In this document: positions 9,609-20,375 of the stretch, piece by piece
How the letters are laid out: every line of letters starts with the position of its first letter
Numbering within the stretch: the first letter of the stretch is position 1
NCBI RefSeq assembly: GCF_022669015.1
Contig: NZ_JAKKSL010000002.1
Coordinates: 248,001-312,000, forward strand
From: Colwellia maritima
GTDB lineage: Bacteria; Pseudomonadota; Gammaproteobacteria; Enterobacterales; Alteromonadaceae
Length of the DNA stretch: 64,000 nucleotides
Direction: 5' to 3'
Translations under genes and position numbers: made by a program
The notes under the pieces: model-generated
Database searches by the model: none
Told to the model about the DNA's origin: nothing
What the model saw: only the letters and a program-made list of their open reading frames with translations

Positions 9609-11981
9609 AGGCTGAATTTCCTACAAATGAAGCTTCACGTATCGTGGCCATACACAAGTATAAGGTATTAGATACACCCCCCGAGCCTAGTTTTGATGAT
9701 TTGGTGCTGCTCGCGGCACAAATTTGTCAAACACCCATGGCGCTAATGTCGTTTGTTGATGAAAATCGACAGTGGTTTAAATCCCAGATTGGGTTGAATG
9801 TTACTGAATTTTCACGTGATGATACCCTGTGTTCGCATACTCTATTAGTATCTGATGGGATATTTGAAGTTTATGATGCGAGAAAGGATTCTCGTTTTGC
9901 CGATAACCCCTTAGTTATTGGCGATCCAAATATCGTTTTTTATCTTTGGTGTACCCTTGATAACACAAGACAATTATGTACTTGGAACAATCAGTGTCAT
10001 GGATATTAAGCCCAAAAAATTGAGTGAAGATCAAAAGCTAGCCTTACGTGCGCTAGGCCGACAAGTAATGTCACTACTTGAGCAACGTAAAAAAATCAAC
10101 CAATTCCAAGAAGCACAAAATCAACGTGATCGCTTATTTAACTATGCACTAGATTTATACTGTATTGCCGGATTTGACGGTTATTTCAAACAGATCAATC
10201 CTGCGTGGAAGCGCACTTTAGGTCGGAGCAACGAAGAACTACTTGCTAAACCGTATATGGAATTTATTCACCCTGACGATTATGAAGAAACCTTAAATGC
10301 TTTTACTACAATGAAAAATGGTAAGAATTTATTGTTATTTGAAAATCGTCATCGATGTAAAAATGGCAGTTATCGATGGTTAAGTTGGGTTGCTTCCCCA
10401 GAGTTTGAAGAAGGATTGATTTTTGCAGTTGCTCGTGATGTCACTAGCCAAAAACATGCAGAAAAACAACTTCAAAAAATAACGGAGCTTCATCGTGCTA
10501 TTCAAGAAAATGCCGGTTATGCAATTGTCAGTACAAGTTCTGAAGGCGTAATCACCTCCTTTAATCCTGCGGCAGAACACATGTTTGGATATTCTGCCAC
10601 AGAAGTGGTTAACTTGAAAACACCTGCTTTATTCCATAAATCGTCTGAGGTTGTGGCCCGTGCTCAGGAATTATCAAATGAGCTTAGTAAAACAATAACG
10701 CCAGGGTTTGAAGTTTTTACTGCGAAAGCAAGACTGAACTTACCCTGTGAAGATGAATGGACATACATACGTAAGGATGGCACGCATTTCCCTGTAATTC
10801 TTTCAATTACAGCACTACGGGATGAGTCTGGTGAGATCAATGGTTTTCTGGGCATTGCCATTGATATTACCGAGCGAAAACAAATGGAACGGGTGTTAGA
10901 ACAATTCAAATATACGTTGGATCAAACGGTTGATTGTGTTTTCATTTGTGATTCAAAAAATTTTCGTTTCGAGTATGTTAATGAAGGTGCCAAACAACAA
11001 GTTGGTTATAGTGAAGCCGAGCTGTTTGAGATGACGGTACCAGAGATTAAAACACAATATTCTTTGGACGAATATCGTGTCTTGGTACAGCCACTACTCG
11101 ATGGTAATAAACCTTCCTTAACCTTTGAGACAATCCATAAGCATAAATCTGGTCAAGAGATCCCCGTTGAAGTTACCATGCAGCTTGTGCGTCAGGAAAA
11201 CGAAAAGCCTCGATTAGTTGCGGTTGTCCGTGATATTTCAGATCGTAAACGAGTTGAAAAATTATTACGTACTAAAAATGAAGAATTAAAGAGTTTTGCT
11301 TATACCGTCTCCCATGATCTCAAGGCGCCATTGCGTGGCATTTCGGGATACGGACAAGAGCTTATTCGACGCCATCAAGAGGGATTATCTGAACGTGCCC
11401 AGTTCTGTATTGAGCAGATTATTACGGCTTCACACAACCTAGACCGTTTGATTGAAGATTTACTTATTTATTCCCGCGTTGATAGTGAAATGCCTACCAC
11501 GACAGAAATTGATCTTTGTGTATTAATACAGGGAATTATGCAAGACCGTAGTTTAGTAGTTACTGAACGGGATATTGATGTAATTATTGACGTACCCGCT
11601 ATCAAATTAAAAGTATGGGAACGAGGGCTGCATCAAGTGTTGACTAATTTAATTGATAATGCCATCAAATATAGTTGCAATGCTAAACCGCCGCGTTTAA
11701 GCATTAGTGCTAAACAAACAGCCACTCATTGTATTATTTCAGTCAAAGACAATGGTGTTGGCTTTAACATGAAATATCATGATCGTATCTTTGGATTGTT
11801 CAACCGTTTAGTGCGTGCTGATGAATTTGAAGGCACGGGAGCAGGTCTAGCAATTGTTGCCAAACTGCTCAAAAAGCTTAATGGTAAAATCCACGCTGAA
11901 TCGAAAGTAGAGCAAGGAGCAACTTTTTTTGTTGAATTACCTATTAGTGCTATGAGTGTTTTAAGGAAACCTGAGTTATGA
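9605..11981 (+). CDS. GAF-PAS-PAS-PAS sensor histidine kinase (one frameshift)
   Basis: Soluble kinase of about 792 residues. The N-terminal GAF domain (YKVLDTPPEPSFDDL, RQWFKSQIG, LCSHTLL) is of the widespread kind fused to cyclases and kinases. Three PAS domains (roughly 180-290, 300-430, 440-550) follow. The HisKA H-box is TVSHDLKAPLRGISGYG, the phytochrome-like HisKA subtype, then an ATPase domain with NLIDNAIKYS, DNGVGF and GTGAGLAI. A T6 run near 9935-9940 shifts frame within the GAF domain; the continuation GVPLITQDNYVLGTISVMD restores the family pattern. Its stop overlaps the start of the Rcp1-like receiver gene by four bases, identifying that protein as the immediate phosphoryl acceptor. 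Confidence 0.9.
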
Positions 11982-12439
11982 ATTTAGTGAAAAACTTGCA
12001 TTCATCTTTACGACCTATTCTTGTTGTTGAAGACAATGATATGGATCTAGATTTCTGCCTTCAGGCTTTTGAAGAAAATGCGGTAGTTAACCCTGTGATT
12101 GCTTGCCGTGATGGTGAAGAAGCGTTGGACTTTATTGATAGCCATTCGACATATGAAGATAAATTTTTACCATTATTGGTGTTACTCGATTTACGTTTAC
12201 CGAAAATAGATGGTATTGAAGTACTGCGACACGCGCGTCAACATCCAGTGTGGAAACAGGTTCCTTTTGTGATACTTACCACGTCAAGGGAGAACATTGA
12301 TATTAATACTGCTTATAATTTAGGGGTTAACTCATACATTGTTAAACCAGTGGATTTTGTTTCTTTCACTGAAGTGGTAAAGCATATCAAAATGTATTGG
12401 GTGCTCACTAATGAGTTACCATTTTCACCCCATATTTAA
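11978..12439 (+). CDS. Rcp1-like single-domain response regulator
   Basis: A 153-residue stand-alone receiver of the Rcp1/CheY type. It shows ILVVEDNDMD at the acidic pocket, Asp71 in LLDLRLPKIDG as phospho-acceptor, LTTS as the signalling Thr and YIVKP with the conserved Lys. Rcp1-like receivers typically pair with phytochrome-type HisKA kinases, which is the type encoded just upstream with an ATGA overlap. There is no output domain, so it probably relays phosphate or acts by protein contact, perhaps towards the double-receiver GGDEF/EAL protein that follows 11 bases later. Confidence 0.93.
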   Translation: MNLVKNLHSSLRPILVVEDNDMDLDFCLQAFEENAVVNPVIACRDGEEALDFIDSHSTYEDKFLPLLVLLDLRLPKIDGIEVLRHARQHPVWKQVPFVILTTSRENIDINTAYNLGVNSYIVKPVDFVSFTEVVKHIKMYWVLTNELPFSPHI

Positions 12440-12450
12440 TACCAAATAAT

Positions 12451-15444
12451 GTGAGTAATATGATCCACTTATTATATATTGAAGACAATTTGCAAGATGT
12501 TGATCTAACCAGAATGCATTTCGAAGAAACAACCACTGATTTTGAAATTGAAGTTGTTAGCACCGGAGAAGATTGCCTTAAGTGTTTAGCTGAACAATCA
12601 TTTGATATATTACTACTTGATAATCGACTCCCTGATATGGACGGCATCGATTTGTTAGGGCAATTACGTACGAACGGCCATATCATGCCCGTGGTCATGG
12701 TGACCGGGATGGGCGACGAAGAAACCGTGGCACAAGCATTACGCTCCGGTGCCGCCGACTATGTTTCTAAATCTGAGCCAGACTACTTGATAATGTTGCC
12801 AGATCTGCTGCGCCAAGTAGTGGCTCGTCAACATCGTCGAAACAATAGAAATGATGCTGAACAACGTAAATCCCAAATACTCTATATCGAGCCAAACCCG
12901 ATGGATGTGGAGTTGACCGAACAACATTTTGCTAGTGCTGCACCGCATTTACAGTTACATATTGTCAACTCAAGTCGTGAAGCCTTGGCAGTGTTAACGA
13001 ATGAACATAATTTTGATTTGGTATTGACAGATTTACGGGTGCCAGACATGAATGCATTAGAGTTGCTTCATGAAGCGCAACATCGTGGTATAGATCTTCC
13101 CTTTGTGGTTATTACAGGTAGAGGCGATGAGGCGACGGCTGTCGCAATATTACGTCTTGGTGCTTATGATTATATCGTTAAACGAAGTAATTATTTGATG
13201 CAACTTCCGCATGCAATAGATCATGCACTCCATCGTTTTGAGTTTGATCAAACAGCGTATCGCCTCAATACCGAGTTGACAGAACTTAACGCGTCCTTAG
13301 AGAAAAAAATAGAAATACGTACAGCCCAGTTGAGAAATGAAGTTATCGTTCGTAAAGCGGCAGAGCTAAAAGCGCGCGAACGTGAGTTAAAATTTGCTGC
13401 TGTTATCGAAAATCTGACCGAAGGACTGATTATTGCTGATCTTAATGGCCATATTGTACATTGTAATCAAGCCGCATTGAATATTCACCGTTTTAATCCT
13501 AGACAGAAATGGCATTCCTCTTTTTAGAATTTGCTGATATATTTGAATTATCGACACTTGACGGTGAACAACTTACGGTAGAGCAATGGCCGTTAGCTCG
13601 AGTTTTACGAGGTGAGACTCTAAGCGAGCTTGAGTTATGTGTTAAAAATTCGCGAGATGGTTGGCAAGGTATTTTTAGCTTTGGCGGCACAATTGTCAAT
13701 AACGATATCGGTAATGCTTTAGTGGCTATCATAACCATAAACGACATTACCGAAGAAAAACAAGCTGAAATAAATCTACGTATTGCTGCCGTATCCTTTG
13801 AGTCACAAGAAAGTATCATGATCACTGATGCAGAAAATAGAATTTTACGGGTTAATTCAGCATTTACCGAAACAACCGGTTATTCTGCAGCAGAGATCGT
13901 CGGTAAATCACCAAGTTTACTAAAATCAGGTCGGCATGATGCGGAATTTTTTCAAGCAATGTGGGAAAGTATAAATGATACGGGAAGTCGGGCAGGGTGA
14001 AATATGGGACAAACGAAAAAATGGCGAGGTATATCCTAAATGGCTTACCGTTACTGCTGTTAAGGGGGATGACGGCATTATTACTCACTATGTTGGCTCT
14101 CACCTTGACATTACTGAGCGTAAATTAACGCAAGAAAAAATTCAACACTTGGCCTTTTATGATCACCTAACAAATTTACCTAACCGCATGTTGTTAACAG
14201 ATCGGCTTAAAAAAGCATTAGCTACCTGCACTCGAAGCAAGCGAAAGGGCGCATTACTGTATATCGACTTAGATAATTTTAAAAACCTTAATGATACTTT
14301 AGGTCATGACATTGGTGATCAATTACTAAAACAGGCTGCGCTGCGATTACAATCTTGCATTCGTGAATCCGATACGGTGGCCCGTTTGGGGGGTGATGAG
14401 TTTATGGTGATGTTGTGTGATTTAAATGTTCAAACACTTGAAGCTGCAGCGCAAGCCGAAGTTACGGGCGAAAAAATTCTAGCTATGCTTGACCAACATT
14501 ATCAGTTGGGTACTTATTCACACCATTGTTCTGCAAGTATTGGTATTACCTTATTTGAAGATCATCAACAAAACACTGAAGAATTATTAAAGCAAGCTGA
14601 TATTGCCATGTATCAAGCCAAAAACGCCGGCCGTAATACCTTGTGTTTCTTTGACCCAAAAACGCAGATTAATATAGCTGCCCGAGTTTTAATGGAGGAA
14701 GAATTACGCACAGCACTTGAACTGCAGCAATTCCAATTACATTATCAATTACAAATTGATAATTTAGGAAAACCATTAGGGGCTGAGGCATTAATACGCC
14801 GGCACCATCCAGAGCGGGGGATGGTGTCACCTTTAGATTTTATCTCATTAGCAGAAGAAACTGGCTTGATTTTACCCATAGGAAATTGGGTACTGGACAC
14901 CGCCTGTGCCCAACTAAAGACGTGGGAACAAACGGCACGAACTTGTGATCTTATTTTAGCTGTAAACGTGAGTGCTAAACAATTCCACCAGACAGAATTT
15001 GTGAAACATATAAAAGCCATGTTGATGCGCTATGCAATAAAGCCCGGAAGGCTCAAGTTAGAGTTAACAGAAGGAATGTTGTTGGAAAATATTGAAGATA
15101 CTATCGCAAATATGAACGCGTTGCGAAAGGTAGGGGTTAAATTTTCTTTAGATGATTTTGGCACGGGGTATTCGTCACTTCAATACCTTAAACGCTTACC
15201 GCTTAATCAGCTTAAAATTGATCAATCCTTTGTGCGCGATATTATTACAGACAGTAATGATAGGGCAATTGTGCGTACCATTATTGCCATGGCAAAAAGT
15301 ATGAGGCTAGATGTGATTGCTGAAGGCGTAGAATTGGAAGAACAACAGCAATTATTGGTTAAAAAAGGTTGCACAAATTTTCAGGGGTATTTATTTGCTA
15401 AACCTCTACCAATAGCACAATTTGAGGCGTTATTAGGTAAATAA
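12451..15444 (+). CDS. REC-REC-PAS-PAS-GGDEF-EAL protein (two frameshifts)
   Basis: Cyclic di-GMP metabolising protein of about 998 residues. Two receiver domains (phospho-acceptors in LLLDNRLPDMDG, Asp57, and LVLTDLRVPDMNA) and a short coiled coil precede two PAS domains. The diguanylate cyclase domain keeps LGGDEF with a RESD inhibitory I-site five residues before it. The EAL domain keeps GAEALIRRHHP, DDFGTGYSSL and KIDQSF. Both enzymatic halves therefore look competent. Frame breaks occur at a T5 run (about 13521) and near 13981-13995, both inside the PAS region; reading across restores QKWHSSFLEFADIF and QGEIWDKRKNGEV. Start is GTG 12451 or ATG 12460. Last gene of the kinase-receiver operon. 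Confidence 0.9.
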
Positions 15445-15517
15445 AAATAGATAACCTCAGCTAAGCTTAGTAAACCTTTCTATAGTGGCTGTTTTTACTA
15501 ACTTCTACGTTGAATTT

Positions 15518-15552
15518 GTTGCATACTAACTCTTTGGTATGCAACATTTACT
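15518..15552. terminator. Bidirectional terminator-like hairpin
   Basis: Inverted repeat GTTGCATAC / GTATGCAAC (15518-15526 and 15537-15545) with a 10-base loop, lying between the convergent GGDEF/EAL gene and the enolase-like gene. The right flank is only moderately T-rich, so termination strength is uncertain. Confidence 0.5.
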
Positions 15553-15576
15553 TTATACTCAATACATATTAATCAA

Positions 15577-16865
15577 TTAAGAATTTTTTAGTTTTTGGTA
15601 AATTTCGCCACCAATAAATTGTGCTTTACTAGCTAATTCATGCTGTATACGTATTAACTCATTCCATTTTACCATGCGCTCACTGCGAGTGAACGAACCT
15701 ACTTTCAGTTGGCCTGAATTAGTAGCAACGGCTAAATGACTAATAAAAGCATCTTCAGTTTCACCCGAGCGGGCTGAAACAACAGGTAACCAACCGGCAG
15801 ATTGCGTTAAATGTATTGCATCAATAGTTTCACTGACGGTCCCTATTTGATTCAACTTTATTAAAACACTATTGGCTAATTTGTTTTTAATACCGTGTTC
15901 AATGCGTGTTGGGTTGGTAGTAAATAAATCATCGCCAATAATCTGTACTTTATCGCCAATTTGTTCTGTTAGTGCTTGCCACATTTTATCATCAGTATCA
16001 GCAAAGGGATCTTCAATTGACAAGACATGATATTTTTCACACCAGGTTAATATTTGTTGTAAAAACTCTTCTGAAGTGAAGGATTTTCCATCTAAAGGTA
16101 AATGATATTTATTGTCTTTATATAAATCACTGGCGGCAATATCTAATGATAACGAAACATCTTTACCTGGAATATAGTTCGCTTCCTCAATGGCTTCAAT
16201 AACAAACTCGAATATTTCATCATGAGAATTAAAGCTTGGCCAAAAGCCTCCTTCGTCAGCACAACCACCAATAAATTTCTGGATTTTAGTAATTTCTGGC
16301 CTGCTTGATATACATTGTATGTGACTTCAAGACATTCATCGTAGGTTTTTGCACCATTAACAATTAATAAAAAATCTTGAATATCGGTACGCCACTGAGC
16401 ATGTGCGCCACCACCAACAAGTTGTATCTCGGGTAATGGGATCAAGGTGTTGTCACAATTTATATCTAATGTTTGATACAAAGGTTTGTTCTGATTTTTT
16501 GCTGCTGCACTAGCAACGGCCAAAGAAATCCCTAAAATGGCATTAGCGCCAAGGCGAGATTTGTTTGCTGTACCATCTAGTTCACACATGCTTTGATCTA
16601 TTAGTCGTTGATCGTTAACATTTTGGCCAATGACTATGTTAGCTAAATCGACCTTAATGTGTTTTATTGCTTTTGTAACGGCTTTACCCGCAAAGTATGT
16701 TGAATCACCATCGCGCAATTCTAATGCTTCAAATTGACCAGTAGAAGCACCCGACGGCACCAAACCATAGCCTTTAACGCCGTTTTCTAATGTCACAACC
16801 GCTTCTATGGTAGGTTGTCCGCGTGAATCAAAAATTTGATAAGCATCAATGTCTTTAATTTTCAT
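15577..16865 (-). CDS. Divergent enolase paralogue (one frameshift)
   Basis: Protein of about 428 residues, full length for enolase, beginning MKIKDIDAYQIFDSRGQPT with GASTG and the family-typical C-terminus. The frame breaks near 16280-16300; the continuation reads IGGCADEGGFWPSF. Metal ligands (LSLDIAAS, SIEDPF, IGDDLF), the acid of ADEGG and lysines in VLIKLNQIG and LKVGS are kept. Two canonical active-site positions differ: the Glu of QEF (yeast Glu168) is Asp in DIQDF, and the His of SHRSGETED (yeast His373) is Ala in SARSGETED. The mobile loop after GGxHA is also unusual (QWRTD). It overlaps the kinase gene by 11 bases and follows an aldehyde dehydrogenase, so it looks like a dedicated catabolic enolase acting on a 2-phosphoglycerate-like substrate rather than the glycolytic one. 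Substrate is inferred. Confidence 0.85.
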
Positions 16866-17820
16866 TTTTTATCTCTTCTTGTAAGTCTGTATAAGTTGTT
16901 ATTTGCTTAGTAAATAAAGCCAGTGCTTTTGCTCGAACATGTTGGCGATCTATTTCAGATAAATATTCAACCGGTGATTTTCCGTCAATACGCGCAATCA
17001 TTAACAATGCCGTAATTTTTATAATATGTGCAAAGGCTATTTCACTGAAAAGCTCTTCACCTAGCGCTGATTTATATGCTGTTATAAAGGCGTAGCTTAA
17101 ATCTAATAAGGCGGTTTGTTTAAAGTGAAAAAATTTAATCAATAAATGATGTAGCATGAAGGCAATATCAAATGCCGGGTCGCCATACCAAGCTACTTCA
17201 CAATCAATAATTTTTATATCACCTTGTTTAACGAGTATATTTTTAGGACTGAAATCGCCATGCACCAGACAATATTTATTCTGTTGTATTTGTTTACACA
17301 AGGCTAAAATCGCTTGGCTATGTTCAGGATAAATATCCACTAAGGTCATAAAGTAAGGCGATAACCTTAACTGGTTAAAATTCTCGTCAGAATCAAATAG
17401 TGTTGCAACAACAGGATCTAGCCAACTCTTTTTATGAATAAGCCCTAGTGCTTTGCCAATCAGCTCTGCGGTGTGTATATCAAACTTGCTTTGCATGAGA
17501 TCTTGCTTCCAATCACAGTATTGGTCACCTAAATATTCCATCACAAACAAGTTTTCATTTTCAAAAGAGGCAAGCACTTTTGGCGCATAATCAGGTAGTA
17601 TTTTGTTAAGATACTTAAGGTACCTTTGCTCATACATATTACGATTAGTATCTGCAAACCAATCTTGTTTCACTTTCAATTTGGCTAATGCTTGTTTTAC
17701 CACATAGCTGTGCGAACCATCTCGAACTAAAGCAATATCACAGCTTACCCCGCCAGAAAGCGAAGTAAGTGTGGTATTTTCTGATAGCTCAAAACCTTTG
17801 GATTTGAGTAATTCAATCAT
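16855..17820 (-). CDS. APH-family small-molecule kinase
   Basis: A 321-residue aminoglycoside/choline-kinase-fold phosphotransferase. Visible are a glycine-rich N-lobe loop (SLSGGVSCDIAL), a Lys in YVVKQA, the hinge-like VMEYLGD, the catalytic loop LVHGDFSPKNIL and the metal-binding IIDCEVAWYGDPAFDIA. Members phosphorylate hydroxyl groups of diverse small molecules (choline, methylthioribose, homoserine, sugars). Its 11-base overlap with the enolase paralogue and 11-base gap after the aldehyde dehydrogenase suggest that it phosphorylates the acid made by the dehydrogenase to feed the enolase, for example glycerate to 2-phosphoglycerate. The substrate is an inference from context; no resistance role is suggested. 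Confidence 0.85.
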   Translation of the reverse strand: MIELLKSKGFELSENTTLTSLSGGVSCDIALVRDGSHSYVVKQALAKLKVKQDWFADTNRNMYEQRYLKYLNKILPDYAPKVLASFENENLFVMEYLGDQYCDWKQDLMQSKFDIHTAELIGKALGLIHKKSWLDPVVATLFDSDENFNQLRLSPYFMTLVDIYPEHSQAILALCKQIQQNKYCLVHGDFSPKNILVKQGDIKIIDCEVAWYGDPAFDIAFMLHHLLIKFFHFKQTALLDLSYAFITAYKSALGEELFSEIAFAHIIKITALLMIARIDGKSPVEYLSEIDRQHVRAKALALFTKQITTYTDLQEEIKNEN

Positions 17821-17831
17821 TTGACTACCTT

Positions 17832-19310
17832 CTAACGAATTGATGCAATAGATTGATGACGTAAATAACCTTCAAAAGTTGCCACGCTATTAACGCCACC
17901 ACCGCAACCACTTTGATTACACGCACCATAATTTAAGCCGTATTCAAAAACGTTATGAGCGTTAATCCAGGTATTGCCACCAACCAGTTTATGGGCAAGT
18001 TTAATTGCTTTGTCGCTATCTTTTGTCCAAATACTGTTTGCTAAGCCGTAGTTGTTTTTATTTGCACGATCAATAACTTCATCTTCATCGTTAAATTTTA
18101 ATAAAAAGGCAACTGGGCCAAATATTTCTTCTTGTGCCCATTGGTTGTCGTCGCTGCCGCCGAGCAAAGTAGGCTCAATAAAGTAGCCATTTTTATAATC
18201 ACCTTCGGTTAACCGGTTGCCACCGCAAAGAATAGTCGCGCCTTGTTTTTGAGCATCGTCAATACAGTGAAGCACGCGGTTTAATTGTTTTTCAGTACAA
18301 ATAGGCCCCATTTCTGCGTCTGGGTTGGCTCCGTTGTGTACCTTGGTTGCATTAAAGGTTGCAATGGCTTTTTCAACAAATTGATCATAGATATCTTCAT
18401 GAATATACCAACGAGACGCGGTACAACATACTTGGCCTGCATTTAAGGTGACAGCGCCACACAAACCTTCAACGGCAAGATCTACATCGCTATCGCTGCA
18501 TATAATTGCTGCGCCTTTACCACCGAGTTCAAGTTTTGCCGGCACCAAGTTTCTACCACACACTTCGCCCACATGACGACCCACAGCGGTTGAGCCGGTA
18601 AATGACATTAATTTAATGTTTGTGTTAGAAATTAACGCTTCACCTGCCTCATCACCAGTCCCTGGTAATACGTTAACAACGCCTGCAGGAAAACCTGCTT
18701 CTTGGCAAAGTTTAGCTAAAAATAGGGTTGATAATGGCGTTTCAGACGCGGGTTTAACTACCACGGTATTACCTGCCGCAAGGGCTGGTGCAATACCCCA
18801 AGCACATAAGGTTAAAGGGAAATTCCACGGGAATACGAAACCGCCCACACCATAGGGTATCTTAACTACATGGCTGTCAGTAGTAGTGAGATTATTGTCA
18901 CTGACATATTGATATTCTTGGGCGACATCAGCGAAGTAGGTAAAACAATCTGCGGCAAAAGGAACATCGAACCCTAGTGCTGCTGATATCGGTTTACCAA
19001 CATCAATACATTCTAGTTCAGCTAATATCTGCGCATCTCTGGTGATTAAATTGGCTAATTTACGTAAACACGTTGCTCGATATTCAACACTTTCAGTTGA
19101 CCATGTTTTAAAGGCAATAGCAGCTTTATCTACCGATTCATTGATGTCGTTTGCTGTAGCAAGTGCTATGGTTGCTATCTGTTGAGTTGTTGCCGGATTA
19201 ATAACCTCAACGGTTGAAGAAGAATTAACCCATGAACCGTTTTGGTAAAATGGCAATTGTGTTGGCTCTAAAAAATCCAAAGTAGATTGACTCAGTTCTG
19301 TCGTTTTCAT
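17832..19310 (-). CDS. NAD(P)-dependent aldehyde dehydrogenase
   Basis: Intact 492-residue ALDH-superfamily enzyme. It has FPWNFPLT (catalytic Asn), FTGSTAVGR (cofactor loop), LELGGKGA (general-base Glu) and NAGQVCCTASR (nucleophilic Cys). I place the start at ATG 19310 because GGGGAAAGAA sits directly before it; a start at 19322 would consume that ribosome site. First gene of the leftward ALDH-kinase-enolase operon, divergent from an AraC regulator. Role inferred from neighbours: oxidation of an aldolase-derived aldehyde (glyceraldehyde or lactaldehyde type). Alternative: 3,6-anhydro-L-galactose dehydrogenase, which belongs to the same superfamily and would also fit an agar locus. Confidence 0.92.
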   Translation of the reverse strand: MKTTELSQSTLDFLEPTQLPFYQNGSWVNSSSTVEVINPATTQQIATIALATANDINESVDKAAIAFKTWSTESVEYRATCLRKLANLITRDAQILAELECIDVGKPISAALGFDVPFAADCFTYFADVAQEYQYVSDNNLTTTDSHVVKIPYGVGGFVFPWNFPLTLCAWGIAPALAAGNTVVVKPASETPLSTLFLAKLCQEAGFPAGVVNVLPGTGDEAGEALISNTNIKLMSFTGSTAVGRHVGEVCGRNLVPAKLELGGKGAAIICSDSDVDLAVEGLCGAVTLNAGQVCCTASRWYIHEDIYDQFVEKAIATFNATKVHNGANPDAEMGPICTEKQLNRVLHCIDDAQKQGATILCGGNRLTEGDYKNGYFIEPTLLGGSDDNQWAQEEIFGPVAFLLKFNDEDEVIDRANKNNYGLANSIWTKDSDKAIKLAHKLVGGNTWINAHNVFEYGLNYGACNQSGCGGGVNSVATFEGYLRHQSIASIR

Positions 19311-19504
19311 TTCTTTCCCCAATGCTAATTATTATTGACTCCATCATTCTGCCATTAAGAAATTTAAAAGAAGCGGCAGAAAGTAACCAATGTCAGTCTA
19401 AAATTAGCCAGTTAGTACCATATATCACTTGAACTTTTGTAAAAAGTTAACCATATTGGAGTCCATTTCTTGTGCGTTTAATGTGTTAATTCAATTATTT
19501 TTAT

Positions 19505-20353
19505 ATGAAAGCTATAAAAGAAGATGTGTTGTATCAGTCAGGTTCATTTAGTGCCTACCTTTATGAAGGTAGCTCTTTTGATCATCCTTATCATTTTCAT
19601 ATTGAATATGAAATTGTATTGGTTGATAAAGGGGATGGTAAGTTAATAATGAATGAGCAGGTTTGCGAATTCGAAGAAGGCGACATTTTTATTTTAGGTT
19701 CAAACACCGCCCATTCATTTATCAGCAAACCCGATACCGATAATGTAAGGTCTTTAGTGATTCAATTTAGTGGTACTTGTTTTGGCGAAACGTTTTTTCA
19801 ACTGCCCGAATTTAAAAATATCGGTAAAATGCCGGAAAACTCAAAGTATGGCTTAAGAGTTAAACGCAATAAATCGCCGGTCGGCGAGATGATTGAAAGT
19901 ACATGTGCCTCTAAAGGCGCGTTATCTGTGGTGCATTTGTTAACCTTGCTGACTAATATTAGCCAACTGGATAATATTGAACAGATCATTCCAACGAGTT
20001 CATTTTCTTCTGGGCAGTTAGAGTCACATAAACTTAACGCGGCAATAGACTGGATTAATACCAATTATTTTAGCACTATTCATTTAAATGAAATTGCTAA
20101 AATTACCAATTTAACGAAAAATGCTTTTTGTCGAAGTTTTAAAAAAGCGACGGGCAAAACTTTCTTGCAGTATTTAAATGATAAACGTATAGAAGAAGCG
20201 GCGAAGAAATTAATTCAGACTGATGATTCAATTTTAAAAGTGGCTTACGATGTTGGCTTTTCGAATATTAGCAGTTTTAATCGTTACTTTAAAAAAGCCA
20301 AGGGAACGTCACCCACTTTGTTTAGAGATAACTTTCTCAAGATGGTAAATTAA
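19505..20353 (+). CDS. AraC-family regulator with cupin domain (first)
   Basis: A 282-residue transcription regulator. An N-terminal AraC-type cupin (HPYHFHIEYEIVLVDKGDG, GDIFILGSNTAHSF) should bind a sugar, and two HTH motifs form the C-terminal AraC domain (LNEIAKITNLTKNAFCRSF and VAYDVGFSNISSFNRYF). Divergent from the aldehyde dehydrogenase operon with 194 bases between, and convergent with the second AraC gene. Probably controls the ALDH-kinase-enolase operon. No clear Shine-Dalgarno precedes ATG 19505. Confidence 0.92.
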   Translation: MKAIKEDVLYQSGSFSAYLYEGSSFDHPYHFHIEYEIVLVDKGDGKLIMNEQVCEFEEGDIFILGSNTAHSFISKPDTDNVRSLVIQFSGTCFGETFFQLPEFKNIGKMPENSKYGLRVKRNKSPVGEMIESTCASKGALSVVHLLTLLTNISQLDNIEQIIPTSSFSSGQLESHKLNAAIDWINTNYFSTIHLNEIAKITNLTKNAFCRSFKKATGKTFLQYLNDKRIEEAAKKLIQTDDSILKVAYDVGFSNISSFNRYFKKAKGTSPTLFRDNFLKMVN

Positions 20354-20375
20354 ATTATTTCATTTAATTGATGAT

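Noticed and set aside
15577-16865. Enolase gene as the housekeeping glycolytic enolase
   Set aside because: Two catalytic positions are substituted and it sits in a catabolic operon under AraC genes; a housekeeping copy, usually next to pyrG, is expected elsewhere.
15577-16865. Anhydrogalactonate cycloisomerase
   Set aside because: That enzyme belongs to the mandelate racemase-like branch of the superfamily; this protein has the true enolase layout (GASTG, DEGG, SxRSGETED).
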